Positions 1-13,500 of a stretch of 64,000 bases of DNA are shown here, one piece after another. How positions within the stretch are numbered: position 1 is the first letter of the stretch; every line of letters starts with the position of its first letter. The DNA is from Cladobotryum mycophilum (taxonomy: Eukaryota > Ascomycota > Sordariomycetes > Hypocreales > Hypocreaceae): positions 2,356,001-2,420,000 of the forward strand of contig CM071591.1 of NCBI GenBank assembly GCA_036429605.1, in the 5' to 3' direction. The notes under the pieces are model-generated. The model was not told where the DNA came from. It saw only the letters and a program-made list of their open reading frames with translations, and ran no database searches. Made by a program: the position numbers and the translations under genes.

Positions 1-345
1 GTTGATGAAGCCAAGACAAGCCTCTGTTTCACGGAGGAAAAGGTCCTGTAAAATTGCAATTGATGTGTCAAGTTAATGCATACATGTTTGTGTGATTTGG
101 TATCCTAATAAGCAATCGAACGAGTCTGACGCTGAATTACGTGCCTTTGAACGACTCTGTTTAACCCACCCCGCCAATCTCTGAAATGCCTACGTCATCC
201 ATCATTAGATACCATTGGTCCATCCCCAATGGCAGAAGAAGCTTTATAACAAAGCTCAATAATTTTGCAAGGAAGATGCTCGCCGGATGAAGAAACGAAA
301 GGGAAAGATCCGCTCCGTTTATGCAAGCCAAGATATCCTCCTGAT
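1..345. other. Intergenic, no gene seen
   Basis: The stretch downstream of the DUF1774-type gene contains only short overlapping open frames without codon bias or recognisable domains. It probably includes the 3' untranslated region of that gene. Confidence 0.5.
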
Positions 346-1395
346 TTAGTTGTCATCATGGAGCAATGGCGCGCGTTCCGAGTCGCCGGCAGGAGCTCGC
401 CTCCATCGGAATTCCCTGCCACTCCAGGCGGGAACGGCAATGGTAAGCGTCATGATGAAGAGGATAGCCATGATGATAAAAGCAAAGATCCACTGCAGGG
501 CAATGATCTTGCGCTCGAACTGAGCAACGCCAATGGCAGCAGCGAGAACGGAAAGGGAGAAACCCATAGTGTAGTCCTAAAAGAATGTTAAAACTCGAAC
601 ACTAACACTGATGGTCATGACGTTGTTTTTACTCACATTATAGATGATGATGAAAAACATGCCGTAGGCAAGAAGGGACCAAATGAAAACATTGCCAAAG
701 ATTCGAGGAACCAAGTGAGCGGGATGGGGCACCATGAGGGCGCCGTTCCAGTAAATGGCAACAAATGTCCATGCAAGGGGTGCTGAGACGACCGGCGTGT
801 GGATGAAGCGCGGATACGTGTTGTGACGGAAGTAGAGAGACGAAAGATTGAAAAAGTTGAGAATCAAGACGACCTCGGCCCAGTGGAAGTGCGAACGAAC
901 AAAGAGCATCACAAAGGCAAAGTGAAGGAGGTTGTTCACGATGAAGTGGCTACTGACGCTGGCGGCGGCGTGAACGGTCTCAGTATTGCTGGAGAAGAGA
1001 TGCGTAACATAACCAATCTGCAAGATGAAGAGAACAATCCTGAATTAAGTGTTAGCTTTGGATTGGTTTTATTGTGCATGTAAAGTAATCAACCGTACCA
1101 GAAGATGTCGGCAATGACGTGGTTCATGGTAAAGGCGCTGGGGTAAGCATAGTTCTGATCCCAAATGCGTCGGCGGATGGTGTAGCCATCGTGAGGAGCA
1201 TGTGTCGTGTAGTAGACAGAGACGACAAAGGCCAGGATCCAAGTAATGATGGTCAAGAACTTGTGAGTGCGCACAGCGCTGGTCGTGTGAGCCTCTCTCT
1301 TGGCGAAGGGATTCCCTAATCGTTGGGTTAGCTCAATGTCATGGGGATGAATGAAAATGAAGCTGCTGAATTGAGTGGTTCGTACAGTCCGCCAT
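346..1395 (-). CDS. Polytopic membrane protein, DUF1774-like
   Basis: Four exons on the minus strand: 1395-1386, 1315-1099, 1039-637 and 576-346, giving 286 residues. The first exon is only 10 nt (ATGGCGGACT) and is joined to GGAATCCC, so the protein starts MADWNPFAKREAH. An NPFA-type N-terminus is what I recall for fungal DUF1774 proteins. Introns are 70, 59 and 60 bp with GTACGA, GTACGG and GTGAGT donors. About eight hydrophobic segments follow one another, beginning with FLTIITWILAFVVSVYY and ending with WIFAFIIMAILFIMTLTIAV, then a short polar tail ending HDDN. This indicates an integral membrane protein. Its function is unknown. The family call rests on length, topology and the N-terminal motif only. 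The start is inferred from phase compatibility of the mini-exon; a start further upstream is possible. Confidence 0.75.
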
Positions 1396-4300
1396 GATGT
1401 CTGTCTGCTCGAGATTAACACGAGGTTGATGGAAATATATAGTGGTTGCAATCAATCACGATGGTTAGAATGAATTGTTGATCCCAGAGATCCCAAAACT
1501 CCTGATAGACTGGAGAGGTGTACAAGTCAAGAGGAAGAAGTAAGAAAAAATAAGATGGGAGGGAGAGGAAGGGAACGGGGGAGAAGGTCTGGCATTGGTG
1601 GCTACAGAAGATATTATGTACAAACATGCTTTGGAGCTCGCCCCTTGGCTTCGGCTTCGTCATGTCAGGTCCCCAATGCGGGGAAGAGCAGCGACGACAT
1701 GCCAGAGGTAGAGCTAAGCTGAAGAAAGCAAGGCATGAATTACAGCCCATGGGGAAGCAAGGGAAGCAAGCAAGGCAAATGTATGATGATTCAGTGGTAG
1801 TGGTGGTGGTGGTGTTTGTCTAGCTCCGGAGCACCATGACGTGGTATAGGTAGTAAGTAGATGGGAAAGGTCGCGATCGCTTGATGGTGGGCGCAAGGGG
1901 AAGGGAACAAGTTGTTGGTGCCACGCCCCGGACCTTGTTGAGGCGTATCGGGTACATGGAGTTTGTGCATTCCCTGCGTGTAATTGATGCAAAGACGAGC
2001 TTGGTGATGATGTCTAGTTGACTTGGGTAGGGTGTAGTTAAGGGAGGGTGTAACATTCAATGGTGGCAGGTGACCCCACAGCTCAAGTGGGGACCTCAAC
2101 CTGAAGGTACGTACCGGATACTCTGTGAGGGTACCCTCTTGCTGCAGGTGCTTTAAGCTTGTCGTAACATCTCTTCCTCCTCCAACCTCTACATACATAC
2201 ATACATACATACAGCACAGTCAGAGAATTCCCGTCCATGAATCAAGGTGCTTGCACCCACACGGACACCTACGCCTTGTCCGAATTGGCATCGCTGATTC
2301 GATACTGCGAAAAATGACCAGCCAGCTGGACGTCAAATGTCTCACTCGCTCGCTGCCCTCAGCAGTGGGTGGTGGATGGATGCAACCGTCATGATCCAGC
2401 CCGACGAGCCGTCAACCGGAGATGCATTGGCACACACACACTCTCTCTCTCATCACTCCATCATGGACGGATGCATTACTACTGCTGTTTTCATTGCCCT
2501 CGAGTCTGAGGCGAATTTTACTCTGTCTGTACATAAAAACAGCTACAGCAAGTCCCGTCATCGGCCAAGGAATATTAGGTGCGCCCATGTAACCCTCAAT
2601 ATCCATGCTGCATTGTCCACCACCACCACCACCGCGTAATGGATTACGTGCAAAAAAATACTTGGACCGAGAAGCAGCGCCGTTCTCTGCTTTGCACAAC
2701 GAATATACTATTTTATTCCCTTTTCGTCAAGAATTATTAACCAAACAGGTTATGCTATGCAGCCTCAATATTTTGCACCTACTGTGAATACGGACTAATA
2801 CATTCGCATCAAAGGTGTATGGCCTCACACCTTGATTGGTTCTCTCACCATCTTTTAGCCAGCCGCACTTCAATCCGCACACCCTCTCACCCTCTCATCA
2901 ACAAGTCGCATCCGTCCGTCTACCTTGCCACCCACCCACCCAAAGTCCGCCTGGATGGCCTCAGGCTAGGAAGGGCCTTTGTTAGCAAATGGCTTTTTCT
3001 GCATGACAAAGGGACGCGCCAGCCCTCCCGTTATAGCTCTCGCAAGGGCCGGATGGCAAGGGCTGAAGCTATGAGAACGAGAGCATGTCCAACCCTGCCA
3101 GTTACAGTGCTGTTTGCAAAGGGGTGGATTGGTAGCGTAGCTCAACTTATGTGATACACGCAGAACCAATATGCCACTCTCGGCAACTTTCGCCCTGTAT
3201 AAGCCCCCATTATCGAAGCCGTTGAAACGACTCTACGATCATCATGCGTTCATCACATCTGTCGGTTAGGCTTCATAGTCGCCACTCATAATTAAAGCCT
3301 CTAGTCAAGAGTCCCGAGTGGCTTGAACGCTTCGGTATCAGCACCTCCGAGCCAATCTCTCAGTAGAGATTCGATACCATCTACACTGCTACTGCAGCCA
3401 CCACCGCTACCGGTATTATCGCATTCGCGGGATTCATGCAGAACAAAAAAAACATAAATCTGCAACATTAATCAGTTGCTCCCTCATACTCCTGCATCGA
3501 TTAGGTGCTATCCCTTCCTGGCAACTTGACCTGGGTATTGGCGGACTAGGATTGAACCTTTAGGACTTCCCTCTCCGGATCCGTCTACAATTCGCCAATG
3601 GCGTTTCCCCTCGCTCATTCTTCCGAAGATGCCTGTTACTCAGTACTCTCCTGTATTGATGTTTGCATGCTGCTCTCAGCCAGTCATATTTCACAATCCG
3701 CGCTGTGAAACATTGCTGCCTGCGTCGATATATGAGGAGAGCACTAGACCCGGCTGGATCGTTCCTGATTTTATGCACCTTCGGCATCATGACTAGGGAC
3801 TCACGTCATTTCCACGTCCACCCACGTATGTTTGGTCTTTTGAGTTTGCCTCAGCGTTTAATAATGCAGCTCCTGGTACAAGCCACTCCGATGAAATTTG
3901 TTCCGTAGACGCTTTTAGAATGTATCCGGCAACGGGCAGCATCGGCTGAGGCTGACTTGGTCGGCATGGGAATCGTTGCATCGGTAAAACAAACATGTGG
4001 GGATTTTCCGTCGTAGCTCTAACAAGGAAAGGATGTAGCATAGTTGATTGGACATGAGGTTTAGATCTAGTTGGTAATTTCCATGTGCACTAAATTGATG
4101 TGTGCATAGTAAAGAAACCAAGTAAGATATTACAATTTATTCTCATCGTATAATCCATGTCCCATCGATTGGCTGCAACTTCTCATCTATAAGTTATATG
4201 AACAAAAATATCTGCGCTCACTTCCCCTAGCACCAGCCACGGATCTATGAAGCGTAAGGTAGACTTTTGTCATCTGGCTGTACGTCTTGCATTGACTATG

Positions 4301-4558
4301 ACACCAACATCCGACCAGTTCACTCATAAGAACATCCCTCATCGTAAAGCATAGTAATCTAATTTCTAGGTATAATAATAATAATAATTCATAAAAAGGG
4401 CATTCAGTCTCAGGGTATCAGTGTAATGAACCGCCCTTTCCCATAATCCCCCCACGACAAGTTTGAGAGAGAAAAAACATGAAAATAGAAACGCAATGCA
4501 CCCTATTCACTCAACCCTGTATCATCATCACCATCATCAATCTTCATCAATCTTCACC
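1396..4558. other. Intergenic, 3.2 kb, no gene seen
   Basis: This is the divergent 5' flank of the DUF1774-type gene and the 3' flank of the dynein gene. Open frames are short, overlapping and of low complexity. Weak TTCGA-type sequences near 2300 and 3368 resemble a tRNA B box, but no A box or cloverleaf can be drawn around them. Confidence 0.5.
2191..2212. repeat. (ACAT)n microsatellite
   Basis: Five to six tandem copies of a tetranucleotide in the 5' flank of the DUF1774-type gene. Confidence 0.85.
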
Positions 4559-7500
4559 TCATGAATCCGTAACAAGTCTCTCCACCTCATCCAACAACCC
4601 CGTAACCTTGCGCAAATTCTCAATCAGACTCTTGCCCAACCCCACCAGCAGCAGCTTCTCCGCATTGGCCGGTAGGCCGAGGTACGTGGGCGGCTCGCGC
4701 TCGGGGAGCTTGTGCACCCAGGCCATAAAGTCCTGCAGGCTGGTGCCCGAGGGGACGACGAGCCCCTCGTCCGGCCCCTCGACCAACTTGTGGTCTACGT
4801 CGTAGGCGGCCGGCGTGAGGAATGAGGTGACCAGTTGGCGGAGGAGGTTGAAATCTCCTTCGTCGTCAATCTTGCCGCCGTATGTCTCGGTGATGAGGTA
4901 GCGAAGCATCTCCCATGGAATATTTTGCGGCGCAATGTTGGTTCTGTTACCAGCAACATTTTCGACCCAAGTGTCAACAATGAAAGCGCAACATTCGTAC
5001 TATAAATATGTTAGTAACCCGTTTTTGTATAAAACAGAAGAAGAAAAAGAGAAGAAAAAGGAAGGAAGAAAAGAAAGAGAAAAAGAAGAAGAAGAAAGAA
5101 CGGAAAAAAAGAAAAAAGAGGTAGGTCTGCACAATAAAACTTACATCACTGTCATTAAATTCCCAGAATCCCTTCCAACCCAAGTTGGGCGCATACCGCA
5201 ACCTCTCCTGCACGACCGCATGCAGGAACGAAATCAAAAGGTACAACCTCGCCCTCTCGACGGGGCTCTTAACCGCGCGAGTAGACAGCGACGACATCGA
5301 GTCCTTCATGTTGGCCCGCACGCCCGCCGGCTGCTCGTACATGAGCACGCGAGAGGCCCGGAGCAGGTTGACGGGGATCTTGAGACTGGACTCCATGGAC
5401 AGGAACAGGCGGAAGTCGGGGTGCGGGTTGAGCGAGTCCATGCGCTTCTCGAGACTCTGCAGCCAGGTAGGCGCCAAATGAACGTTCTTGACAAGGACCC
5501 ACGATCCGGTTTCGGCGGCCGTGCTAATGGCCTTGTCCGCGCTGGCAAGACCTTCGTTGGAACCCATGGCAATGTTGGTGCACCTGACGCCGGACCTCTC
5601 GACAAGGGAGTCGACCTTGTAACTGGCGTCGAAGCCAGCGCTGGAAACCAAGGAGATGGGCAGAGAAGCAGAAACCTGGGACACCGTCTGCTGCAGATCT
5701 TCCACAATGTCAAAAATGTCGGCGCCAAAGACCTGCGTAGCAAAGCGCTCAGCCGCAGGCACAAAGCGATCCATACGGAACAACTTGACCAGCAAAAGAG
5801 ACAGCAGGGCTTGATCCACAGGCTGCGTCCCCTCACCCCAAATGACGGGGACGGCATTCTCGGCAAACTCTTCAGTAAAGAACCTGTTCCAGTCATCCTC
5901 CGACACGGCATCGAGCTTCTCCTTCAAAACGGGGAGCTTCTTGGCATCCAAAAAGGCAGTGTCCTTGGTATCAGGGTAAGAAGACATGTCCTTGCCCTCG
6001 ATCCGGCTGTCGAGAATGACATCAATGAGCGACTTATCCATCTTATAGGGCGACGCCTGCGCTAGGAGCATCGCCAGAGTGATGCGATCTTTCTGGAGCA
6101 GACCCAGTGCCGTCCGCTTGAATGTGTTGACAAAGAGATCCTTGACGATGATGTCGCGACGAACATTGTGATTCGTCTCGTTGGCCAGGTTCTTGTTACC
6201 TCGCAAAACAGACTGGAAGATATTCAGGAAATACTGCAGCGAGAACTGGTAAAAGTGGTTGATGTAGTGCAGCTGCTCCAGGACGGCAAACACAGCACTG
6301 CAAGATTTGGCAATGACGCTGTACTGCTGGGTAATCTCCTCGACCTCGGCCATGACGCCTTCAGTGTTGCTCATCTTGGCAGAAATCTCAGCCGCCTCTG
6401 TCTTCAGCTTCTCAAGAGTCTCAATGACCTTGTCGTCATCCAAAATGTTACCGCGAGACTCGTTGAGGGCCTGCAGCAGCTGCTTCTCGAGCTGTCGGAG
6501 GTGGACCTTGAATTCGCCCTGTAACTTGATGAGATTGGAACGTCTCTCGTCCACGTCAGGGCGCTCCGACTTGAGCACATCGTTAAGTGACTGCGTCTGA
6601 AGACTGCTCTGCGTGACTGTAAAGTTGACAAACGTGGTTCGACTGCAAATATCTGGGGCAAAGGTGGCAGACGGGTCACGAGTAGATAGGTAAAGTTTGA
6701 ACGACGGCGAAAAGTCAATCTCCTGCTTGCCCAACTGGATGAGGACACGACCACCAGTTCGCTGGTATTCCTTGTTCAGAACGTGGTTAAGAATAGGATC
6801 CAAGTGCTCGGCATCCTGAATGAGGATCGGGTTACCGAATCGCAGGGAACTCTCCAGCTGCTTGGTAAAGGTATCGTCCAAGAAACTAGTGACCGTCAAC
6901 CGACGATCCTTGCACTCCTTCTGCAGGAACTCTGTAACTCTCCCGGAGGGATCAATGATGAGGGGGTAGCGGTTGAATCGCTTCAGAATGATGGCATTCT
7001 CCGTGCACAAGTCGTCCACCGGCAAAGTGTTCTCCTGCCATCCAAGTCGCTCATCCGCAGTGGAGAGGTACTCCGTCACGGGGTTGGGCGTCTTGAACTG
7101 GATGCCGGATAGATGAAGCTGGTGGTACCAGTCATCGGTCATCGACTTTCGGAACATCTGATCATATAGGCCGCTGTAAGCCAGGAATGCGGCCGCGACA
7201 AGCACGTCTCCGACCAATGTGCTAATCTGGGTCTCGAAGGACTTGCTTCCCTCCTCCCAACGAGATCTCTCAGAGGACAGACTATCAAGCAGCCTGACAC
7301 TTCGGTCGACCTTGAACTGGACCTTTGCCATCTCCGCCTTGATAGCCTGGGTTTCGCTAATCAGCGTAGCATATTCAGTCTTGTAGGTGTTGATGCTAGA
7401 CTCGAGCTCCGCAATGTTCTTCTCCACAGCCTTGGCATTGGCCTTGGTGTCGAGAGCCTGCTCCTCCAGCTGCGCAACTTCCTCCTTGAGAGGTCCAACG

Positions 7501-10500
7501 CGATCCAAAATGTCAGAGTAGCTGACCTGAGCAGACACCCACTGAACAAGGGGACCGCAAGCCTTGGATGCTCGGTTGACCTTGTCGAAAGTAAACTCTG
7601 GGTTGGACAAGAATTCATTGCGCATCTTGTTTCTCAGGCCCTTGGTCATCTGCTTCGCATTATCAAACATGATGATGCTGGCAATAAAGTCGTCCCTTCG
7701 CACCACCGCCTGAACCGCTTTCCAATCATTGATCCTGTGGCCAAGCAGAGTGCAGACTGCGTCCAACGCGAGCCTGACACCCGAGGGCGGGTTACTCATG
7801 GATCGCACTTCCGTGAGGTGCTGTCGCCTAATGTTGCTAACGCTGGCTTTGGCTTCCTCAACTGCGGGTTCCGCCTTTGCAAGATCCTCCAACACAACCT
7901 TCTTCCGCATCGCCACCTCCGCCTCCTGAATCTCCAACGCCGCCTGAATCTCCAACGAAGTACTCTTCCTCTGTTCAGCCTCTCGCTGGTCCGCAACCAT
8001 GCGCTGCAATTTCTCGTTCGCCTCCGCATCCTTTTGTTCGAGCTGTGCCTTCTTCTCCGCAAGACTGGCACGAAGGTCACGAACCTTGTCTACAGTATCT
8101 CTCAACTTCTCGAGACCAACGTTCAAGTGGCGTTGCTGCTCCTCGAGGTCTTCACGCTTCTCATTGTACAGTTTGACATATTGGACCACGAAATCCAAGA
8201 AGTGGCGTGGGGTCAGGAATGTCACCTTGCCCTGCTGCTTTAGCAGCTTCTGGTTGTATCTGTGAAGCGAGTAGTGAATGTACACCATAGAGTTGATGAC
8301 CGTCTCGCGATGAGATGGAGGCAAGACCAAGCCACGGTAGGCCACCGGGATTGTATCAGGAGCCAAGAAATTGTTCTTATCCAGATCGATAGAATGCGTG
8401 AGCTCGTGGCCGACCTGGAACAATGCCTGGTCCGACCAATCTCCGAACCAGTTCAGCACGCATCTGTTGAACAAGGCCGGACTGGTGGCGGCCTTTGACG
8501 ACAGGCCGTCCTCTGGTGGGTTCATGGTAAAGACGACGTGAAGGTTGTTGACAATCTGTTGAGTGAACCACTTGTATAGTTCTTCAGGTGAATCAAGGTG
8601 CAAGTTTTGTCTCTGCGCACCCTCTTTACATGCCGTCATCAGAGCAACGTAGTCATCACCCTCAAACAGACCAGGGACCTCGGCGTTGGCAAGCAACGTG
8701 TTCATGCGCTCCAGGAATCCAGAGTCCAAAACGTTGGACTCGTCCATGATGAAGCAAATCTTTTCGCCCTTGCAACCACATCGTCGGAGCACGTCACGCA
8801 GATCCTCATCAAAGTCCTCTGCCGAATACTTGCCGTGCACCTTGATCTGGAAAACCTTAAGACCATTCATCCAAGCCACGAATCGCGAGAGCGTAGTCTT
8901 GCCACTACCACTGACACCAATGAGAATCAAGTGACCCTGCGGCTGTCGGAACACACGATCAATGCGCAGCACGTGTTCTAGCACATCATTAAACAAGATC
9001 AAAGGCACATCAACCTCTTCTTCGCAGAACGTCTTGAGTCTGGCCTGGACAAAGTCTCTTAGCTGCTCACGGTCTACGGGAACGTAGTTCTTGGACAGCC
9101 AGTTGGAGAAGAGAATAGGGCCGCCCAAAGACTTTTCTTGATCCATAGTGGGGAAGAAGTCAAGGGCAATGCGCCGAACAGTGTCGTCCGTCCATTTTCG
9201 TTCATCTTCGTCGACGAGACGGTCCTGGAACAGACGCAGAGCCTCGTGTGCCCAGATTCGGATCAAGCCCTCAAGGGACAGCGTTTCCAGGGGCTTAATA
9301 GCTTCGTAAACACCACGCACCCAGCGAGTAAGCTCACGAGGACTGTATACGTAATGAGGTTGGATCTTGGGTGTAAATCTTTGCTGCGATTCCAGATAGA
9401 AACGGACCATGGCATGCGTGAGCGGCTCTGCATAACCACGAAGGGAGGGGATAATCTTGAGCACAGCCGAGTTGAAAGTGCCGTAAATCTGGTTAAGCGA
9501 GAGCTCGCCAGGGTAGTCAACCATGATGAGAGGGGCGTGACGCAGGAATCTGGCACCCATGGGAGTACGTCCAGCATCAGTCGGCGGGTTACAAGCACCA
9601 ACAAACTGAATGCGATCGAGCGTGACCCATGATTTGTCAGAGGTTCGCCAGAAACCATTATGCTCAACAAGCTGACGCAAGAACGAGATTGCTCGCTGCG
9701 TACCATATTTATCCGGCGCAGGCAGGTTGATTTCGTCGCAAAAGACGACGAGCCAGCGGCCAATCTGCGTAGGCGACAGCACGACGCCATTAAGCGTCTT
9801 CTTGTATTCACAGTACTGCTCGAACGTCTTGATGAGCAGATCAGGTGTAGTCGCGCTAGAAAAGTTGAGACCAACAACCTCCATGTTTGGCAGCTTGCGG
9901 AGGGCACTGAACAGCGTCATTGTTTTACCAGAACCTGGAGGACCGCAAAGCAGAAGTGGTTTATGCTCGGCAAGCCACGAGTACAAAACATCCTCGTGAC
10001 GGACGGTATCCAATGTCGGAATAACAACATCGGTCTGGATGATGGAGTGCGTGTTGACTTCGATAGTCGGGACTTGGTTCTGCCACGATGTCCACTCAGC
10101 TTGAGGAAGGCTCACGTCGAAATCGATGAGCGAGCTTGTGCCATCTAAAGGTGGCGAACCAAACGCAGCAAAGGCACCAATTTCGTCACCAAAGGCCTTA
10201 CGGTCTTGAAGCGGACAATCTCCAGTAAGCGCCCAAACAAGAGCGAGAAGGAGCTTCTTCGAGATGAAGGCCTCAATCTGATCAGGCTCAAGAGGGAAAT
10301 CCGAATGCTGTCCATTGTACTCGATGATATCCCGAGCAGCCTTGTTCAGCAGCGAGAACAAGGTGGTGAGCACACGCGCGACAGTAAACTCCATGATGTG
10401 GTTGTACTTCTCAGCCACCTCGAGAGCTTGAACGGTGAAATTATCTTGCGTCAAGAACCCCGTAAGGAGGTCAGCAACCTGGCTCTGAACAGCCAGCGTC

Positions 10501-13500
10501 TTGGCGGTAGACTGCCCCGTTCCAACGCTATCCTCGTCCAAGTCCTCAAACGGCACGCTGCGGAGGGCCTCGAGATAGTTGGTGACCAGCATGTTCGGCG
10601 AGACAGTGTCCTCGCTAAACCAGACCATACCACATCGACTAACAGTGGCCAATGTCGCATACTTTAGTGTCTCGACTTCGAACATGATTCGGACATTTTG
10701 CGGCAGGTTGAGACGTTCACCGTTGGGCAGGGTAAGCAGCTTGTTATCGTCAAGCACACTGTTCAAGTTTTCGACCCACTCAGGATCGACATCACCATCA
10801 AAGACAATCCAGTGTCTCTTGGAGTCCTCACCACGAAGGTTATCGACAATCTTGCGGAGAATGCTAGTAAAGAGACCATCGGTCCACTCACGAGTGGTGG
10901 AGTCGAGGTTACCGTAGAGAGCCTCCTTGGACATGACCTTGGAGTCAATGACATGGGAGACACCCTCTACGCCTTCAACCTTTTGCAGGGCATCAAGCAG
11001 CAGCCTCCAGGCGGCAGATTTACCAGTACCAGAGTTACCGACCATCATCACACCGTGATGAATCTTCTGAATCTGGTACAGCTGGAGCACCTTGGTCATC
11101 CACAAATCAGTCACAACAAGATGTCGCTCTGCGGCCAAGGTGCGGATAGCTTCCTCCAAGGCATGGAGATTAGCGGGCACGTACTGCACGCCGGGGAAGC
11201 AATCGCCTTCAATGTCGACCATGATGTCCACATCAGACTTAATGAGCTTGGGCGCGATTGTTTCCCGAATGCTCTGTACAATAATCTCAGGCTCGACAAT
11301 CTCCTCGGCGGCGCCCAAATCGCCATCGCCAAGACGAGTACGCTTCAGGCCACCAGAGCTGACCAAAACACTCTTCAACGCACGAAGACCGAAATCGTAA
11401 TGAGCTTGTTTGGACAGTCTCTTGGCGCACTTGTCAAAGAACGGCACCGTCTGCTTCGAGAGCCTCTTCGCCTGTCCGAAACCCTGAGAGTACAACATGA
11501 CTTCGGCAATGAGTTCCTTGTCGGGCTTTGACATGGCGACACTTCGGAAGAGCTTCTTCAAGTTGTCGGGCAAGTTAGAACGACCAGCATAGCCGGGGTT
11601 CATAGTGATGAAGATACCCGTGTTCTCATTGACGCGAAGCTGGCGGCCGACCAGCTCAATCTGGGACTTGTCATTCTCGGCACCTTGCTTCAGACCGAGC
11701 TGAATGTTCTGAATCTGCTGCGACACGGCAGACAAAATCCTCTCCTCGAGACGATTAAACTCGTCGAAGCAGCCCCAAGCACCGACCTGGCAGATACCCA
11801 GGAAGATACGGCCCATGGCCTGGAAATCAAACGTGTCATCACAGCAAAAGACCAGGGTAAATCGACCGAGCTGAAGACCCAGAGCCTTGACGGATTCCGT
11901 TTTACCCGTACCGGCGGGACCATATGGCGAACCTCCGAGACGTTGGCAGAGCGCCTGGGTAAGGGTGAGGAAACATCGGTCAGTAAGTGGTGTTCGGACG
12001 AGACGATCCGGAACGCCGAGATATTCGAATCCGTAGTTGAGTTTGGCATTGGCCATCTTGATGTGCAGGCGGTTGAGGAAAGTGCCTTCTGGCGCATAGA
12101 CGTAGCGCATCTGAAGCTGCCAGAGGTAGTGGCTTGGCGAATCGGCCTTTGCATTCATGAGTCTCTCGATAACATCACGCTGGTGAACGCATTCCGTAAT
12201 CATCTGTTCGCACTTCTTTCGCTGGATAACCTCCAAGTCTCCCAAAACCGTCTCGGCGAGAACGCGAAGGACTTGGACCTCACGCTCGAAAAGCGTCTGG
12301 AGGTTCTGGCCACCAGCAGCCAGAGACGTCTCCACGGCCGTGGTCCAAGCGACCTGAGTAGCCAGCACGACGATCTGACTGGGGAAACCGTCCATGAATG
12401 CCGTCAAAGCGTTGCGATCAATCGATTCAGACTCGAAAATCGGCGTATAATCCTCAACAGCCTTGGCCAACAACTCGGCAAGGGTGGACTTCATGCCGCT
12501 CTCAAGCAGAGCAAGCCAGTCATTGATTCTCGGCGTCTTGACCAAAGAAATCTCCTTGTTCAACTTGACAGCCTCGCCCTCCTTGGACGTGAAGCCAGAA
12601 ATAACCGCCTCATCATCCATGATGAGGCCGGCCAAACCAGCAAACATCTTCTTGAAGTGCTTAGCAATACGCAGGGTATCGTTGCTGTTACCAATCATCT
12701 CCAACAAATCCTCGTCACCAACAAAGTAAAATCTGGGGAAGGAAACACGTTCCTTTTCCAAGTATTCACCAAGGGCCTTTTGGATCTTGTTCAGCATTTC
12801 TGCCAGGCGCTCCAGAGACTTTTGGACGTTGGGAATGTTCAGGACGTCAAGCACGTAGGGCGTCTTGTTGGCCTTCTTCATGACAGCCATGAACTCGCTG
12901 TTGATGTTCTGGAACCGACCAGACTCAATGGGGAGAAGATGCTTGATATCAGCATTTCCGGTAAAGACACCTTCTAGGTAGACCCACTGGCGCTGAACAT
13001 CAATCCAAACATCAAATAGGACGTGAACACGGTTCAATTTGTCCTCCCAGGCAACAGCATCTTCTTCAAACTCCTTGTAGTAAGGTGAGTGCTTCATGGC
13101 CTGAAGAGAGTTCAAGTTCTCGCTGCACTTGGCAAAGAGATCATCCCAGCCACGGATAAGTCTGCACTTGTTCTGGTAGTTGACAAGCTCTAGGGCATAG
13201 TTCTGCCACGTCTCACGGACCTGCTTCAAGAACTCTTCCAAGGCCATTTCACCCTGAGCCTGGGCAATAATATCCTTGACAATGGCTTCGGTGGCAATGA
13301 GGTTAAGGTCCCAAACATCGCCCAGAGTCATTGAGCTAGGTGAGAAGCGCTTTTGAGGCTTAATCTGCTTGTAAATCTTGTGCCAATGTCGCTCACGGAT
13401 AGCATCCGATTTCAGATCTGACAGAGTAGAATTGACCTTGAGGAAGCCCCTTAGGACACCCTGAACATGCTCAAAGGCAGCATATTGTCTCATTCTACTT

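Noticed and set aside
3290..3400. Possible tRNA gene (ATTCGATACC resembling a B box)
   Set aside because: No acceptor stem, anticodon arm or A box at the right distance on either strand.
4935..6065. 376-codon open frame on the plus strand over the dynein 3' end
   Set aside because: It is the antisense shadow of conserved dynein coding sequence plus the purine-rich intron, with low-complexity composition.
11685..12977. 430-codon plus-strand open frame inside dynein
   Set aside because: It lies opposite the AAA1 region of dynein, where codon constraint on the coding strand leaves the antisense frame open. No domain is recognisable.
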